Source of the DNA: Bdellovibrionales bacterium RIFOXYD12_FULL_39_22
GTDB lineage: Bacteria > Bdellovibrionota > Bacteriovoracia > Bacteriovoracales > Bacteriovoracaceae
NCBI GenBank assembly: GCA_001770205.1
Contig: MEQL01000040.1
Span: 39,749 to 103,748, forward strand
Direction of reading: 5' to 3'
Length of the DNA stretch: 64,000 bases
Under the pieces are notes generated by a model, which saw only the letters and a program-made list of their open reading frames with translations, did no database searches and was not told the origin of the DNA. How positions within the stretch are numbered: the stretch's first letter is position 1; each line of letters opens with the position of its first letter. Below, one piece after another: positions 53,607 through 62,430 of this stretch. A program made the translations under genes and the position numbers.

Positions 53607-53963
53607 ATGAATGTACGTTTTTCTAGAGGTAAAATTCGTTTTCGCATAGACACTGCGGAGTTGGATAGATTAATTGATCGATCGCCAATAGAGGAGAGCG
53701 TTTTTTTTGCTGCTGATGATTTTTTATACTTTACCATTATGAGTGTTGCTGGCGGCGATAGGTTGTTTAAAATATCTAAGCAGGGTAATAATATCTCTTT
53801 GGAGGTGTCTGCCTTGGCGTTGGAAAATTTAAAGTCAAATTTGGCCCATTCCGATTTTCTGTCCGATAGTATTTACTTCGCGGAAGGTAAGAGCGTCAAA
53901 GTTGTTTTGGAAATTGATTTGCATGATCCTATGCTAAAAAATAAAAAAGTGAATAGAAATTAG
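53607..53963 (+). CDS. Small hypothetical protein of the Moco operon
   Basis: A 118-residue soluble protein with an N-terminal strand pair MNVRFSRGKIRFRIDTAELD, then short strands (DRLFKISKQGNNISLEVS) and a charged tail. It resembles a short uncharacterised family (DUF7009-like, start 'MKIRI..NSIRLRLTQ.EV') that I recall beside moa genes; this is memory of pattern, not a search. It lies 5 bp after moaA with a gaggatagggaa site and 8 bp before the MoaC fusion, so it is very likely part of the pathway, perhaps a scaffold or sulfur-carrier partner; moaD and moaE are not in this operon. Confidence 0.6.
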   Translation: MNVRFSRGKIRFRIDTAELDRLIDRSPIEESVFFAADDFLYFTIMSVAGGDRLFKISKQGNNISLEVSALALENLKSNLAHSDFLSDSIYFAEGKSVKVVLEIDLHDPMLKNKKVNRN

Positions 53964-53971
53964 GATTTAAT

Positions 53972-54916
53972 ATGACGACAAAACAAGAGACAGTGATGAC
54001 CCATGTGGATGGAGATGGTAAGGCCCAGATGGTAGATGTTGCGGATAAGAAAGAAACTATTCGCGAAGCCTCGGCCTATGCACAGGTGAGATTATCTCCA
54101 GAGGCCTTTGCGGCAGTTGCAGAAAATAACCTCAAAAAAGGTGATGCGTTAGCAGTGGCCAAGTTGGCCGGTATCATGGGCGCCAAAAAAACTTCTGAAT
54201 TGATTCCGTTGTGTCACAATATTTTTGTATCTAAAATTGATGTTGAACTATCACTTAATGGCCAGGAAAAAAGTATAGAGATTGTATCTTCTGCCAAGGC
54301 CCAAGGACAAACTGGCGTAGAAATGGAAGCGATGATGGCAGTTTCTATTGCCGCCTTAACCATCTACGATATGTGCAAGGCCATTGATAAGGGAATTGAA
54401 ATTTCCGCTGTGAGATTACTCTCTAAACGTGGTGGGAAGAGCGGAGAGTATTACTATAAAGGGAAAGAAATTGCTGGCCGTGGTATGGTAGTTGCCATTT
54501 CTGTTAGTGAAACAGTCGGAGTGCAAAAAAGTAACGTTGAAGCTGCCGAGTTCGTTGTTGATCATGGAATCAAAGGTGATGCGCATGCAAAAAATTGGCA
54601 TCGGCAAGTTAGTTTTTTGGCCCAGGAAAGTATTGATCAAATGATAAAAAAAGGTCTGACACATTTACGGCCAGGAAATTTTGCCGAAAATATTACCACA
54701 AAAAATTTGAATCTTCATAAACTTCCAGTTGGAACCAAAGTACAAATAGGCCGTGAAGTTACCATGGAAATTACTCAAATCGGGAAAGAGTGCCATTCCC
54801 GATGTGCAATTTATCATGCTGCAGGCGATTGCGTTATGCCTAAAGATGGTGTTTTTGCCAAGGTATTAAATGGTGGAATTGCTAGAGTTGGAGATGAGAT
54901 AAGGATTATCACATGA
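53972..54916 (+). CDS. moaC: MoaC-MOSC fusion protein
   Basis: A 314-residue fusion. Residues 1-160 are cyclic pyranopterin monophosphate synthase, with AKLAGIMGAKKTSELIPLCH, GQTGVEMEAMMAVSIAALTI and the final SKRGGKSGEY. Residues about 170-314 are a MOSC domain, with GIKGDAHAKNWHRQVSFLAQ, GNFAENITT and GKECHSRCAIY (Cys for sulfur or cofactor). MoaC makes cPMP from the MoaA product; MOSC domains handle sulfur or bind molybdopterin in Mo-enzyme maturation. The combination would link an early step with a late or binding step. The ATG follows aggatttaat; the stop overlaps moeA by 4 bp. Confidence 0.9.
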   Translation: MTTKQETVMTHVDGDGKAQMVDVADKKETIREASAYAQVRLSPEAFAAVAENNLKKGDALAVAKLAGIMGAKKTSELIPLCHNIFVSKIDVELSLNGQEKSIEIVSSAKAQGQTGVEMEAMMAVSIAALTIYDMCKAIDKGIEISAVRLLSKRGGKSGEYYYKGKEIAGRGMVVAISVSETVGVQKSNVEAAEFVVDHGIKGDAHAKNWHRQVSFLAQESIDQMIKKGLTHLRPGNFAENITTKNLNLHKLPVGTKVQIGREVTMEITQIGKECHSRCAIYHAAGDCVMPKDGVFAKVLNGGIARVGDEIRIIT

Positions 54917-56142
54917 TTTCATACCTCAACGCACTTTCAATTGTTCGCAATAGTGCAAACGGTTTTGCCTTGTGCCAAGAAACAGTTCCCCTTTTAGAAT
55001 CGTTGGGACGAGTGTTGGCCGCGGATGTAATTGCGGATATTAATCTTCCTCCATTTAATAATGCGGCAATGGATGGCATCGCTATATCTTACTCCTCCGA
55101 GAGAAGGTATTGGAAACTGCAAGGTGAGATCTCTGCCGGCCACTATATGGAGATTTCGTCTCTACGAGAAGATGAGGCGGTGCAAATTATGACGGGTGCA
55201 AAACTCCCTTCGCAATGTGACACCATTATTCCCATTGAGGATTTGCAAATAAAGGGAGGTGGTGCCTCCTTGGCAGTGGATTTTAGGCAAATAAAAAAAG
55301 GCCAACACATTCGGCAGCAAGGTGAGGATTTGGCCAAAGGCCACAAGGCACTAAGTGCGCATTGCAAGATTTCTGCAGCACAAATACCTATTTTGGCCAC
55401 CTGTGGCCTAGATTTTGTGCCAGTTTTTCGCAAACTTAAAATTGCTATTTTATCAACGGGTGATGAACTAGTAGACATTGATAAAATTCCAACTGGTGAT
55501 CAAATTAGAGTATCAAACCTATCATCACTTTCCGCCCTAGTAAGTAGCATCGGACATACTTCGATCAATTATGGTGTTGCGCGTGATGCGTTAGATGCAC
55601 CGACAGGAGTGCTGTCCAAGATGTCAAAAATTTTGGAGAGCGATGTAGATATTGTGCTTTTAACTGGTGGTGTTTCTATGGGTAAATTTGATTATGTAAG
55701 AGAGGCCATGGATTTACTAGGAGTACAATCACATTTTTGGCAGTCCATGATTCGCCCTGGAAAACCACTTACTTTTGGCACACATGAAAGTGCAAGAGGG
55801 CGAAAATTTGTCTTTGGCCTTCCGGGAAATCCCGTTTCTTGTTTTGTTAATTTTTATACTTATGTGGTGGCTTTGATAGATAGTATTACAGGAGTTGACG
55901 ATAGCGTTAAGCGCGTGCGCGCGAAGCTTGTTAATGATGTTCGTAAGCGTGATAATAAACGACATTTTATGCGTGCTAAATATTTTGTTGATCCAGAAAA
56001 TGGAGAGTCTAAAGTTTTAGTATTATCAGAACAAACCTCTGGTAACTTATATGGACTTGGCCAGGCAAATTGCTTGGCAGTAATTTTGGAGGATGTATTA
56101 AATCCTTCGGCCGGTGAGGTGTTAGAATGTATTCTGATATAA
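54913..56142 (+). CDS. moeA: Molybdopterin molybdenumtransferase
   Basis: Inserts molybdate into adenylated molybdopterin. The 409-residue protein has PFNNAAMDGIAI (family PxxxxSAMDGYA), IPIEDL, RQQGEDLAKG, IAILSTGDEL, VVLLTGGVSMG-like LLTGGVSMGKFDYV and FGLPGNPVSCFVNFYTYV, in normal order and length. The start ATG overlaps the previous TGA. The MogA/MoaB adenylyltransferase partner is not in this window. The 3' end overlaps mobA by 16 bp. Confidence 0.94.
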   Translation: MISYLNALSIVRNSANGFALCQETVPLLESLGRVLAADVIADINLPPFNNAAMDGIAISYSSERRYWKLQGEISAGHYMEISSLREDEAVQIMTGAKLPSQCDTIIPIEDLQIKGGGASLAVDFRQIKKGQHIRQQGEDLAKGHKALSAHCKISAAQIPILATCGLDFVPVFRKLKIAILSTGDELVDIDKIPTGDQIRVSNLSSLSALVSSIGHTSINYGVARDALDAPTGVLSKMSKILESDVDIVLLTGGVSMGKFDYVREAMDLLGVQSHFWQSMIRPGKPLTFGTHESARGRKFVFGLPGNPVSCFVNFYTYVVALIDSITGVDDSVKRVRAKLVNDVRKRDNKRHFMRAKYFVDPENGESKVLVLSEQTSGNLYGLGQANCLAVILEDVLNPSAGEVLECILI

Positions 56143-56750
56143 CAGGTGTTATTTTGGCCGGAGGAAAGAGCACGCGAATGGGCCAGAATAAGGCATTGCT
56201 GAAAATTGGTAACGAGTTGGCCATTGAACGAACTGTTAAAATGATGAGGCGAATTTTTTCGCAACTTATCTTAATCACCAATACTCCTAACGAATATGCA
56301 TTTTTGTCTCTTCCCATGTATTCGGACCTTTTTAAACAACAAGGCCCTTTGGCCGGAATTCATGCAGCATTAAAAAATGTTGAGAGTGAGAAAGTATTTA
56401 TTATTAGTTGCGATATGCCTCTTATAACCGAGGAAACAATCCGTTTTATTTTAGATTACCCATCTTTTTTGCCAATTGTAGTTCCGAAGGCAGATGGTTT
56501 TGTACAACAGCTTTGTGGTATTTACTCTCGCTCGGTTGTGGAATTGGCAGAGGGACTTTTATCCTCGAGTGATGAAGAAGAGGGTCGAGATAAACATCAA
56601 CACAAAAGAAAATGCAAAGTAATGAGTTTATTAGAGATGGCAGGTGCGACGAAAATTGAAATGGAACAGGAATTTGGAGATTATAAAGCGAACTCTTTTT
56701 TAAATATGAATCGCCTGGATGAATATGAGGCCATTTTAAAATTGATATAG
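56127..56750 (+). CDS. mobA: Molybdenum cofactor guanylyltransferase
   Basis: Adds GMP to molybdopterin to make the guanine-dinucleotide cofactor used by DMSO-reductase-type enzymes. A 207-residue nucleotidyltransferase with TGVILAGGKSTRMGQNKALL, QGPLAGIHAAL, and FIISCDMPLI. An insertion near residues 145-165 (SSSDEEEGRDKHQHKRKCK) is hydrophilic and unusual in length. Last gene of the Moco operon. No Mo-enzyme is adjacent, and the truncated FdhA-like end of the 28137 protein is too short to bind this cofactor. Confidence 0.9.
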   Translation: MYSDITGVILAGGKSTRMGQNKALLKIGNELAIERTVKMMRRIFSQLILITNTPNEYAFLSLPMYSDLFKQQGPLAGIHAALKNVESEKVFIISCDMPLITEETIRFILDYPSFLPIVVPKADGFVQQLCGIYSRSVVELAEGLLSSSDEEEGRDKHQHKRKCKVMSLLEMAGATKIEMEQEFGDYKANSFLNMNRLDEYEAILKLI

Positions 56751-56776
56751 ATAGGTTGATAGAAGTCAGGAGAGAT

Positions 56777-57754
56777 ATGGGTATGTTTAAAATAATTGTC
56801 TTGTCATGTATTGCCGTGCAAACTCTTTTGGCAGTTGAAATTTACAACAGTGGAAGTTTGGGGGGAGGGAGTACAGATAATGTTAATTTAACCTATGATG
56901 GTGCGATTGCTGATAATTATCTATCTTTTTCTCATGGCACAAAATTTTTATTCAACAAAGATTTCTATGCTAAGGTTCGACTCGAATTATATAACTATTT
57001 TACGGAAGAACAGAACTCTTCTTATAATTTACAGTCCGCATTTGATAAAAGTTATTACTGGTTTGGAAATTGGGTTACGGACATTGGCGCGGCGGCATTT
57101 TATCAGCGTTATCCGCACGGAAGTGATCCAGAGACCACTAGCACTTTTGATTCGATGGGTGGAGAAGTGACATTTGGGAATACTTATCAGGGAGAACAGC
57201 ATGCTCCCTATGTAGTTATTGCTAGCTCGGGCCAAAATTATATCGAAGTGGATGATCGTTTTGATTTAGAGTTATCTTTAGCGTTAGGAGATGATCACTA
57301 CCTAAGTGATTATCTTTTTTTAAACTACGATATAACTATTGGGTTTGTTGATTCTTCGGATAGTTACTATAGCAATAATTCTTTTTCTTGTTCTTTTAGT
57401 GGAGAGTATCTCTTTTCGGCAAATTTATCGCTTAATGCGCTTATCTCTGTTGAGCGGACCTCCTATCCAAATAGAACTATTTCTTCTAGCGGCATGGTTA
57501 TGGGAAGTCAGAAGCAAAATCAAAGATTATTGAATGCAATGAGACCTAATCGTGATTCGTCAGATAGTATTTTTTCTTTGCAGTCGAACGAAGAATTTCA
57601 AAATTTGATTAAGTTGGGTGGAGGATTTGCCTATAAAATTACAGAATTTCTAGATGGAGAATTTGATTTGTCGGCCACTTCTAATTCCTCGAACACTCAA
57701 ACTGAGCGTTATAGTGCGTTGGAATTAAGTGGCCGTTTAGCGTATCGATTTTAG
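56777..57754 (+). CDS. Predicted outer-membrane beta-barrel protein
   Basis: A 325-residue protein starting at the ATG after aggagaga. The signal is MFKIIVLSCIAVQTLLAVE. The mature sequence is rich in Ser, Tyr, Asn and Asp with many alternating strands (YAKVRLELYNYFTEEQ; DLELSLALGDDHYLSDYLFL) and ends in the aromatic LSGRLAYRF, the classic C-terminal signature of barrel proteins. It is 26 bp after mobA but its role is unlikely to be in cofactor synthesis. It ends 5 bp from a convergent gene. Confidence 0.75.
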   Translation: MGMFKIIVLSCIAVQTLLAVEIYNSGSLGGGSTDNVNLTYDGAIADNYLSFSHGTKFLFNKDFYAKVRLELYNYFTEEQNSSYNLQSAFDKSYYWFGNWVTDIGAAAFYQRYPHGSDPETTSTFDSMGGEVTFGNTYQGEQHAPYVVIASSGQNYIEVDDRFDLELSLALGDDHYLSDYLFLNYDITIGFVDSSDSYYSNNSFSCSFSGEYLFSANLSLNALISVERTSYPNRTISSSGMVMGSQKQNQRLLNAMRPNRDSSDSIFSLQSNEEFQNLIKLGGGFAYKITEFLDGEFDLSATSNSSNTQTERYSALELSGRLAYRF

Positions 57755-57759
57755 TTTGT

Positions 57760-58335
57760 TTAAGGCGTTGTTGGCGTTGTGGTTGCCTTCTCTTCTTCTT
57801 CAGTGGCAGTAGTACTGGCAGCCTTGTCATCAGAAGTATTTCCCTTAACTGATTTTTTCATCTCGATCATTTTCGAGTGTTGTTCGCCTTGAAATTGTTT
57901 ATTTTCTGCGATTTGTTTCTTTTTAAATTCGGCAATGGCAGTTCGGCGTTGTTCTGGAGTCATGTTACTGTCACCGGCCAGCTTATCATAAAAAGCTAGA
58001 GATTCTTCGTATTGAGCATTTCGATGTGCCAGTCTATTAGTATGGTTTGTATCGAAGGCGGCCAAAATTTCTTCTCGTTCAGCATCGGTCAGTTTACTAT
58101 TTTGCGCCAAACGTTCTTGTAATCTATTGCGATGTTCTGCAAACTTATTTGCTTGCATTTCGTTGCGTTGCAGTCGACGCTGTTCTTTTCGTTCGCGTTG
58201 TTCTTTTTTATGCTCTGCTCGTTGTCCTTGTCTTTGTCCTTGGCCAGAACCTGTGCCACGTTCTTCATTTTTAGCGTAGCTTGGAACGAGTAGTAATACA
58301 ATCATGGCCAGTAGAGAAATCAACCTTAATTTCAT
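57760..58335 (-). CDS. Exported charged coiled-coil protein, Spy/CpxP-like
   Basis: A 191-residue protein with a Sec signal (LRLISLLAMIVLLLVPSYA), a basic Gln/Arg/Lys-rich part (GQRAEHKKEQRERKEQRRLQ) and long amphipathic helices. Two segments, KLTDAEREEILAAFD and NMTPEQRRTAIAEFKKKQIA, echo the LTxxQ-type repeats of periplasmic Spy/CpxP chaperones. The C-terminal 30 residues are Thr/Glu/Pro-rich. Start is supported by aaaggaggc upstream. Periplasmic; chaperone or stress role is inferred. Confidence 0.65.
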   Translation of the reverse strand: MKLRLISLLAMIVLLLVPSYAKNEERGTGSGQGQRQGQRAEHKKEQRERKEQRRLQRNEMQANKFAEHRNRLQERLAQNSKLTDAEREEILAAFDTNHTNRLAHRNAQYEESLAFYDKLAGDSNMTPEQRRTAIAEFKKKQIAENKQFQGEQHSKMIEMKKSVKGNTSDDKAASTTATEEEEKATTTPTTP

Positions 58336-58367
58336 ATTGCCTCCTTTATAATTAGTAATTGTGTTTG

Positions 58368-59720
58368 CTATAAGATAGAAGGATTACACAATATTAATTT
58401 TTCTTCAACTTTTTTAGTGGTAATTTTAAGAAGAATGGAGACGCCAATTGCTTGGCAACATAGTCCGATTGCCAGGCCAATCCAAATACCACGTGCAAGT
58501 AGGTGATGGTTAAATGCTAGATAAGAGCCAAGTGGGAGGCCAATTATCCAATAGGAAACCATAATGATAAAGAATACGCGATAAGTTTCGCCTAGTCCGC
58601 GCAAAACTCCAGAGAGAGTAACTTGCACACCATCAAAAAGTTGAAATAGTGCAACGATGAATAGAATTGGTACACCAACTACGATTAGTTGGGAATCTGC
58701 AGAAAAAAGTTTTAAACAATATTCTGGGAAAAAATAGAATGCTAGGCCAGAGCAGCTCATAAAAGTTAAAGATAAAAACAGAGCACTTTCTATAAAGAGA
58801 AAGACACGATCTATTCTCTTCTCTCCAATGGCATGGCCGACCTTTACAGCTACTGCGTTGGATACGGCCAAAGGGACCATGAAGGTAATTGAGGCCAGAG
58901 TTAGAATTACATTGTGTGCTGCGGCCTGTATTGTTCCCATCATTCCAGTGAGAATGGACGAGAGACCAAAGGCCGCCACTTCCATCCCAACGGTGAAAGC
59001 AATGGGGATACTGAGTTTCGTTATTTCCCAAAAAAGAGTGGTAAAAATTGAAAAAGAGTGAAGATATTTTTTGGCATAAATAATTATAGCAATTGCCAGT
59101 GAAATTCGAGTGATAATACTGGCAATTGCCAATCCCACAACTCCATAGGAAGGAATTGGCCCTAGGCCAAAAACGAAAACATAATTAAGGGCAATATTAG
59201 AAATTACAGCGATAACGGATAGCGCATTAGAAAATAATACATCTTCAAATGATTGAAGAAATTCTTTTACGGCCTGGAAAATAAAGGCCCCCAAAAAGGA
59301 AAAAGAAAAAGCGATACTGTATTGGCGAATTAGTGGAATTAGTTTTGCTTCAAAATTAAAATAAGGAATGAATTGAATGAGTAGGAGAGTAAGCAGCTGA
59401 GTTATAATTGCGACAATAACAGCATAGACGATAGAGGTTACAAGATATTTGCCAACATCTTCACCCTCTCCTCTTCTTTTAGCGAGGATCGGGGAAATTC
59501 CAGCAAGACAAGATAGTCCAGCAACAAAAAGAGGTGAAATAAAACCGGTGGCCACCCCCGTAGCGGCCACTGCTTCAGTAGAATATTTGGCGGCCACTAA
59601 AACATCTCCTGCGCCAATGAGCATCTGTCCTAGTTGGCCCAGAACAATTGGAATTGCAAAGATAAAAAGTTCTTTTGAAGATAAAACAATTTTACGTAGA
59701 GACAATTTGGGCAATGGCAT
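58368..59720 (-). CDS. MATE-family efflux transporter
   Basis: A 450-residue membrane protein of the MATE (NorM-like) type: about twelve helices, beginning ELFIFAIPIVLGQLGQMLIG and GAGDVLVAAKYSTEAVAATG, with a repeat-related second half (IPIAFTVGMEVAAFGLSSIL; AVSNAVAVKVGHAIGEKR). Exports cationic drugs or metabolites by Na+ or H+ antiport; the substrate is unknown. It starts 23 bp after the crotonase stop on the same strand, so both may be co-transcribed. Confidence 0.93.
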   Translation of the reverse strand: MPLPKLSLRKIVLSSKELFIFAIPIVLGQLGQMLIGAGDVLVAAKYSTEAVAATGVATGFISPLFVAGLSCLAGISPILAKRRGEGEDVGKYLVTSIVYAVIVAIITQLLTLLLIQFIPYFNFEAKLIPLIRQYSIAFSFSFLGAFIFQAVKEFLQSFEDVLFSNALSVIAVISNIALNYVFVFGLGPIPSYGVVGLAIASIITRISLAIAIIIYAKKYLHSFSIFTTLFWEITKLSIPIAFTVGMEVAAFGLSSILTGMMGTIQAAAHNVILTLASITFMVPLAVSNAVAVKVGHAIGEKRIDRVFLFIESALFLSLTFMSCSGLAFYFFPEYCLKLFSADSQLIVVGVPILFIVALFQLFDGVQVTLSGVLRGLGETYRVFFIIMVSYWIIGLPLGSYLAFNHHLLARGIWIGLAIGLCCQAIGVSILLKITTKKVEEKLILCNPSIL

Positions 59721-59743
59721 AATCTTGAGGGTTTTTTACCAGG

Positions 59744-60619
59744 TTAGTGTCCGATTGGCCCGCTTTTTGTGGGAGATGATTTTTGTTGGACTTCTTTAAC
59801 TCGGCAGGCAAAATCGCGGATATTGGTAAAAGGGAAATCAGATTTTTTATCAGAAGATTTTTGCTGTAGAAATTTTTTCCAATCCTCTGATTGAAAATTT
59901 GCCCATGCAAATTGATTTTCTTGGGTGCGACTATTTTCGAGAAGTGGCAGAATAAATTGTAAAAGTGAGCGTTTGGTTTGTAAGCGCGCAACGGGTGATT
60001 GATTATGAATATTCCTCAAAGTTTTTAAAATAACTTCATCCCTATCACCATCTTCATAATATTCTAAAATAAGGCCCGAGTTCAACATCTCTTCGGCATT
60101 AACTTTTTTAGAGGAGAGTAACCAGCTTCTTGCGTAGCTTTTTGGTATTATGGCACCTAAGATGCCAACGCCGCCACAGGTGGGAACAAGTCCTTCGCTG
60201 GCGTGATTAAAAGAGATGGTAGCACTTTTTTTTGCCAATCGGATATCGCCACCTAACGTCAGTTCTGCTCCAATGCCGCTTGCACCGGCCTGAATATCCA
60301 TAACAACAGTTTGAGGAAGAAAATACATTGAGTAGATTATTTTTTGTAAGCGAAGTAAAAGGGAGTTTAATTTTTCATTGGAAAAAAAATCAGAGTCAAT
60401 TATATCATGTCCTTGGGAAAATAGATCGGAAGAGGAGGTAAAGAGTATGGAGTCAATCTCTAGATGGGAGGTGGCCCATGTTAAGAATGATTCCAATTCA
60501 AAAATCATTTCGTTATTTACAGCATTGTTGCACTCTGGGCGATGTAATTCCACTTTGATTGATTTGTACTTGGGAATTGCTGAGACTTTTATCGTTTGAT
60601 AGTTAAAGAGAGTGGACAT
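59744..60619 (-). CDS. Crotonase (enoyl-CoA hydratase/isomerase) family protein
   Basis: A 291-residue protein beginning at the ATG after aaggaaggt; the frame opens further to 60652 without a better site. Crotonase features are VELHRPECNNAVNNEMI, SDLFSQGHDII (oxyanion hole 1), MDIQAGASGIGAELTLGGDI (oxyanion hole 2) and SFNHASEGLVPTCGGVGILG. The residues that act as catalytic glutamates in hydratases are not clearly conserved, and the C-terminal tail is poor in known motifs. Reaction unknown. The 60653-60819 gap upstream holds no gene that I can see. Confidence 0.8.
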   Translation of the reverse strand: MSTLFNYQTIKVSAIPKYKSIKVELHRPECNNAVNNEMIFELESFLTWATSHLEIDSILFTSSSDLFSQGHDIIDSDFFSNEKLNSLLLRLQKIIYSMYFLPQTVVMDIQAGASGIGAELTLGGDIRLAKKSATISFNHASEGLVPTCGGVGILGAIIPKSYARSWLLSSKKVNAEEMLNSGLILEYYEDGDRDEVILKTLRNIHNQSPVARLQTKRSLLQFILPLLENSRTQENQFAWANFQSEDWKKFLQQKSSDKKSDFPFTNIRDFACRVKEVQQKSSPTKSGPIGH

Positions 60620-60819
60620 AAATGACCTTCCTTGGTTTATTGTTGTCCGCAAAATTTATATGACAATCCTTCGTCACATTCATGCTTGTACATTGTTTCA
60701 GGTTTGCTTTTATTTTGTCAAAAAATAATTTCGCAAGTTAGAGATTGTTGGCCATTGATGGAGCGCCGAACACAGATATTAGGCAATAGTTGCCGAAAAC
60801 AGTTTGAGTGAACTTCTTT

Positions 60820-61122
60820 TTAAATATATTTAACTTCAATGTTGGCGAGGTAGTGTTCGATTGATTCAACGTTGCTTTTTGATCTTTGCAGATCTTTTTT
60901 TGTGGCGTTAGTTTCTAGATTGGCCCCTATTTCGCCAAGCTCATCAAATCCATAACTTCCAGCATTGCCACTAATTTTGTGGCCAATGTTGCGCGCAGTA
61001 GTAAAATCCCCCTTCGCAAGAGCATCTTTTAGGGTAATTATTTCTTTGCGGCGGTTTTCCAAAAAACCTGGAACTATGTCAGCGATATCTTTGTCAATTT
61101 CAATAATTTTTTTATTAGACAT
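60820..61122 (-). CDS. Hpt-domain phosphotransfer protein
   Basis: A 100-residue protein starting at the ATG after ggagaaagt (longer frame to 61173 lacks a site). The histidine-phosphotransfer motif is NIGHKISGNAGSYGFDELGE, with the acceptor His and the usual glycines, within a four-helix bundle. No kinase or receiver is fused. It diverges from a receiver protein at 61291 and is near an OmpR-type regulator, so a phosphorelay of hybrid kinase, Hpt and receiver is possible. Confidence 0.85.
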   Translation of the reverse strand: MSNKKIIEIDKDIADIVPGFLENRRKEIITLKDALAKGDFTTARNIGHKISGNAGSYGFDELGEIGANLETNATKKDLQRSKSNVESIEHYLANIEVKYI

Positions 61123-61290
61123 ACTTTCTCCATTCTTGAATTTTGAACTATCAAGCGTCAAATAGTCTGCCACACTTTGTCACAAAATCAAGATATTGTT
61201 TGGATAATTAACGCGATATTCGTTGATAAAATTGATATGGCTTAGCAGAGAACGATTTGAAAAGACTAAAATTATTTTAAGGAAGGCAGT

Positions 61291-61746
61291 ATGACAGAAG
61301 TATTATTGGAGCGTAATTATTGGAATGATTTTGCGGATATTTACCTGCAACGAGAGGATGTTAGTTTTTTTACAAAGAATATTTTGGTGGTTGATGATGA
61401 TCAAGATTTTGCTTTGTACGTGAAAAAAGTGTTGAGTGATATAGAAGATTTATCGGTTGACCTGGCCATTGACCATTCAGCAGCATGGAAATATTTGAAC
61501 AGAAAGGATTACGATATGATTGTTATGGATATAGCAATGCCGTCAGTTAATGGTGTTGATCTTGCTAAGTCTATTACGGAGTGGTACCGCAAGGGGTTTC
61601 CGATTATTTTCGTTTCAGGAAATAGAGAGCGTAGAGTTGATTTAATTAGAAAAAAGTTCAACTCAAATCACGTTGATTTTTGCCCTAAACCGTTGGATAA
61701 AAATTTTTTCAAGTTATTGGTCAAACGTAGAATAAATAGCTGGTAA
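61291..61746 (+). CDS. Single-domain response regulator with an N-terminal extension
   Basis: A 151-residue receiver with a roughly 28-residue N-terminal extension rich in aromatic residues. Receiver features: ILVVDDDQDFALYV, acceptor in MIVMDIAMPSVNGVD, FVSGNRE, and FCPKPLDKNF with the lysine. Start ATG follows aaggaaggc. It diverges from the Hpt gene, with about 170 bp between the starts. Unlike a usual receiver the C-terminal helix region is basic (LLVKRRINSW), which might contact a partner. Confidence 0.87.
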   Translation: MTEVLLERNYWNDFADIYLQREDVSFFTKNILVVDDDQDFALYVKKVLSDIEDLSVDLAIDHSAAWKYLNRKDYDMIVMDIAMPSVNGVDLAKSITEWYRKGFPIIFVSGNRERRVDLIRKKFNSNHVDFCPKPLDKNFFKLLVKRRINSW

Positions 61747-61764
61747 TTGATATACTTTAGGTTA

Positions 61765-62430
61765 TTAGTTGTCGGCGGTTAGCTTGTATCCTTCTGCATA
61801 GATACTTTCAATTTTGATCTTTCCTTCAAAAATTTTCTTTCTTATGGATGTTATATGATTATCAACTACGCGATCAGTTACATTTGCCTCTCCCCAGACG
61901 ATATTGAGTAGACGATCCCTCGATACGACTTCTCCCTCGTGGGCAATAAGAAAATTGAGGATTTTAAATTCTTTGGGAGTTAAATCGATTGTTTTGTTGC
62001 TAATGGTAACGGAGTGAGAGGTAAGATCTACTTCTAGATTACCTATAAGTTTTTTGGTTTGAGTTTTGCTGCGTTTAAAGATGGCCTCGATCATGGCCAA
62101 AAGTTCTCCTAAATCAAATGGTTTTTCTAGATAGTTATCGGCACCAAGTTTATAGGCCATGGTGTGGGCAGAGGAGCCTTTTTTTGAGGAGAGAATAATG
62201 ATCGGAGTATCATTCAGAAAAGGGTGGTTGCGAAACTGGTTGCAGAACTCGTAGCCAGAAACGCCTGGCAGTTCCAGATCAAGAATTATCAAATCTGGCC
62301 GCTTCTCTTGTGCCATAGACATTCCGGCCTCTGCGTTATCGGTTGATAGTAGTTGATAGTTGTTGCTTAGATGTTTTTGTAAGAGGTGTCTAATTTCAAT
62401 ATCGTCATCAATGGCCAGAATAGATTTCAA
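61765..62430 (-). CDS. OmpR/PhoB-family response regulator
   Basis: A 221-residue regulator: receiver (LAIDDDIEIRHLL; acceptor in LIILDLELPGVSG; YLEKPFDLGELL) and a winged-helix DNA-binding domain (LTPKEFKILNFLIAHEGEVV; VDNHITSIRKKIFEGK; YAEGYKL). Typical of class regulators. No histidine kinase is adjacent. It converges with the receiver gene at 61291, 18 bp between stops. Upstream 62431-62692 is AT-rich and holds its promoter and that of the tRNA. Confidence 0.92.
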   Translation of the reverse strand: MKSILAIDDDIEIRHLLQKHLSNNYQLLSTDNAEAGMSMAQEKRPDLIILDLELPGVSGYEFCNQFRNHPFLNDTPIIILSSKKGSSAHTMAYKLGADNYLEKPFDLGELLAMIEAIFKRSKTQTKKLIGNLEVDLTSHSVTISNKTIDLTPKEFKILNFLIAHEGEVVSRDRLLNIVWGEANVTDRVVDNHITSIRKKIFEGKIKIESIYAEGYKLTADN

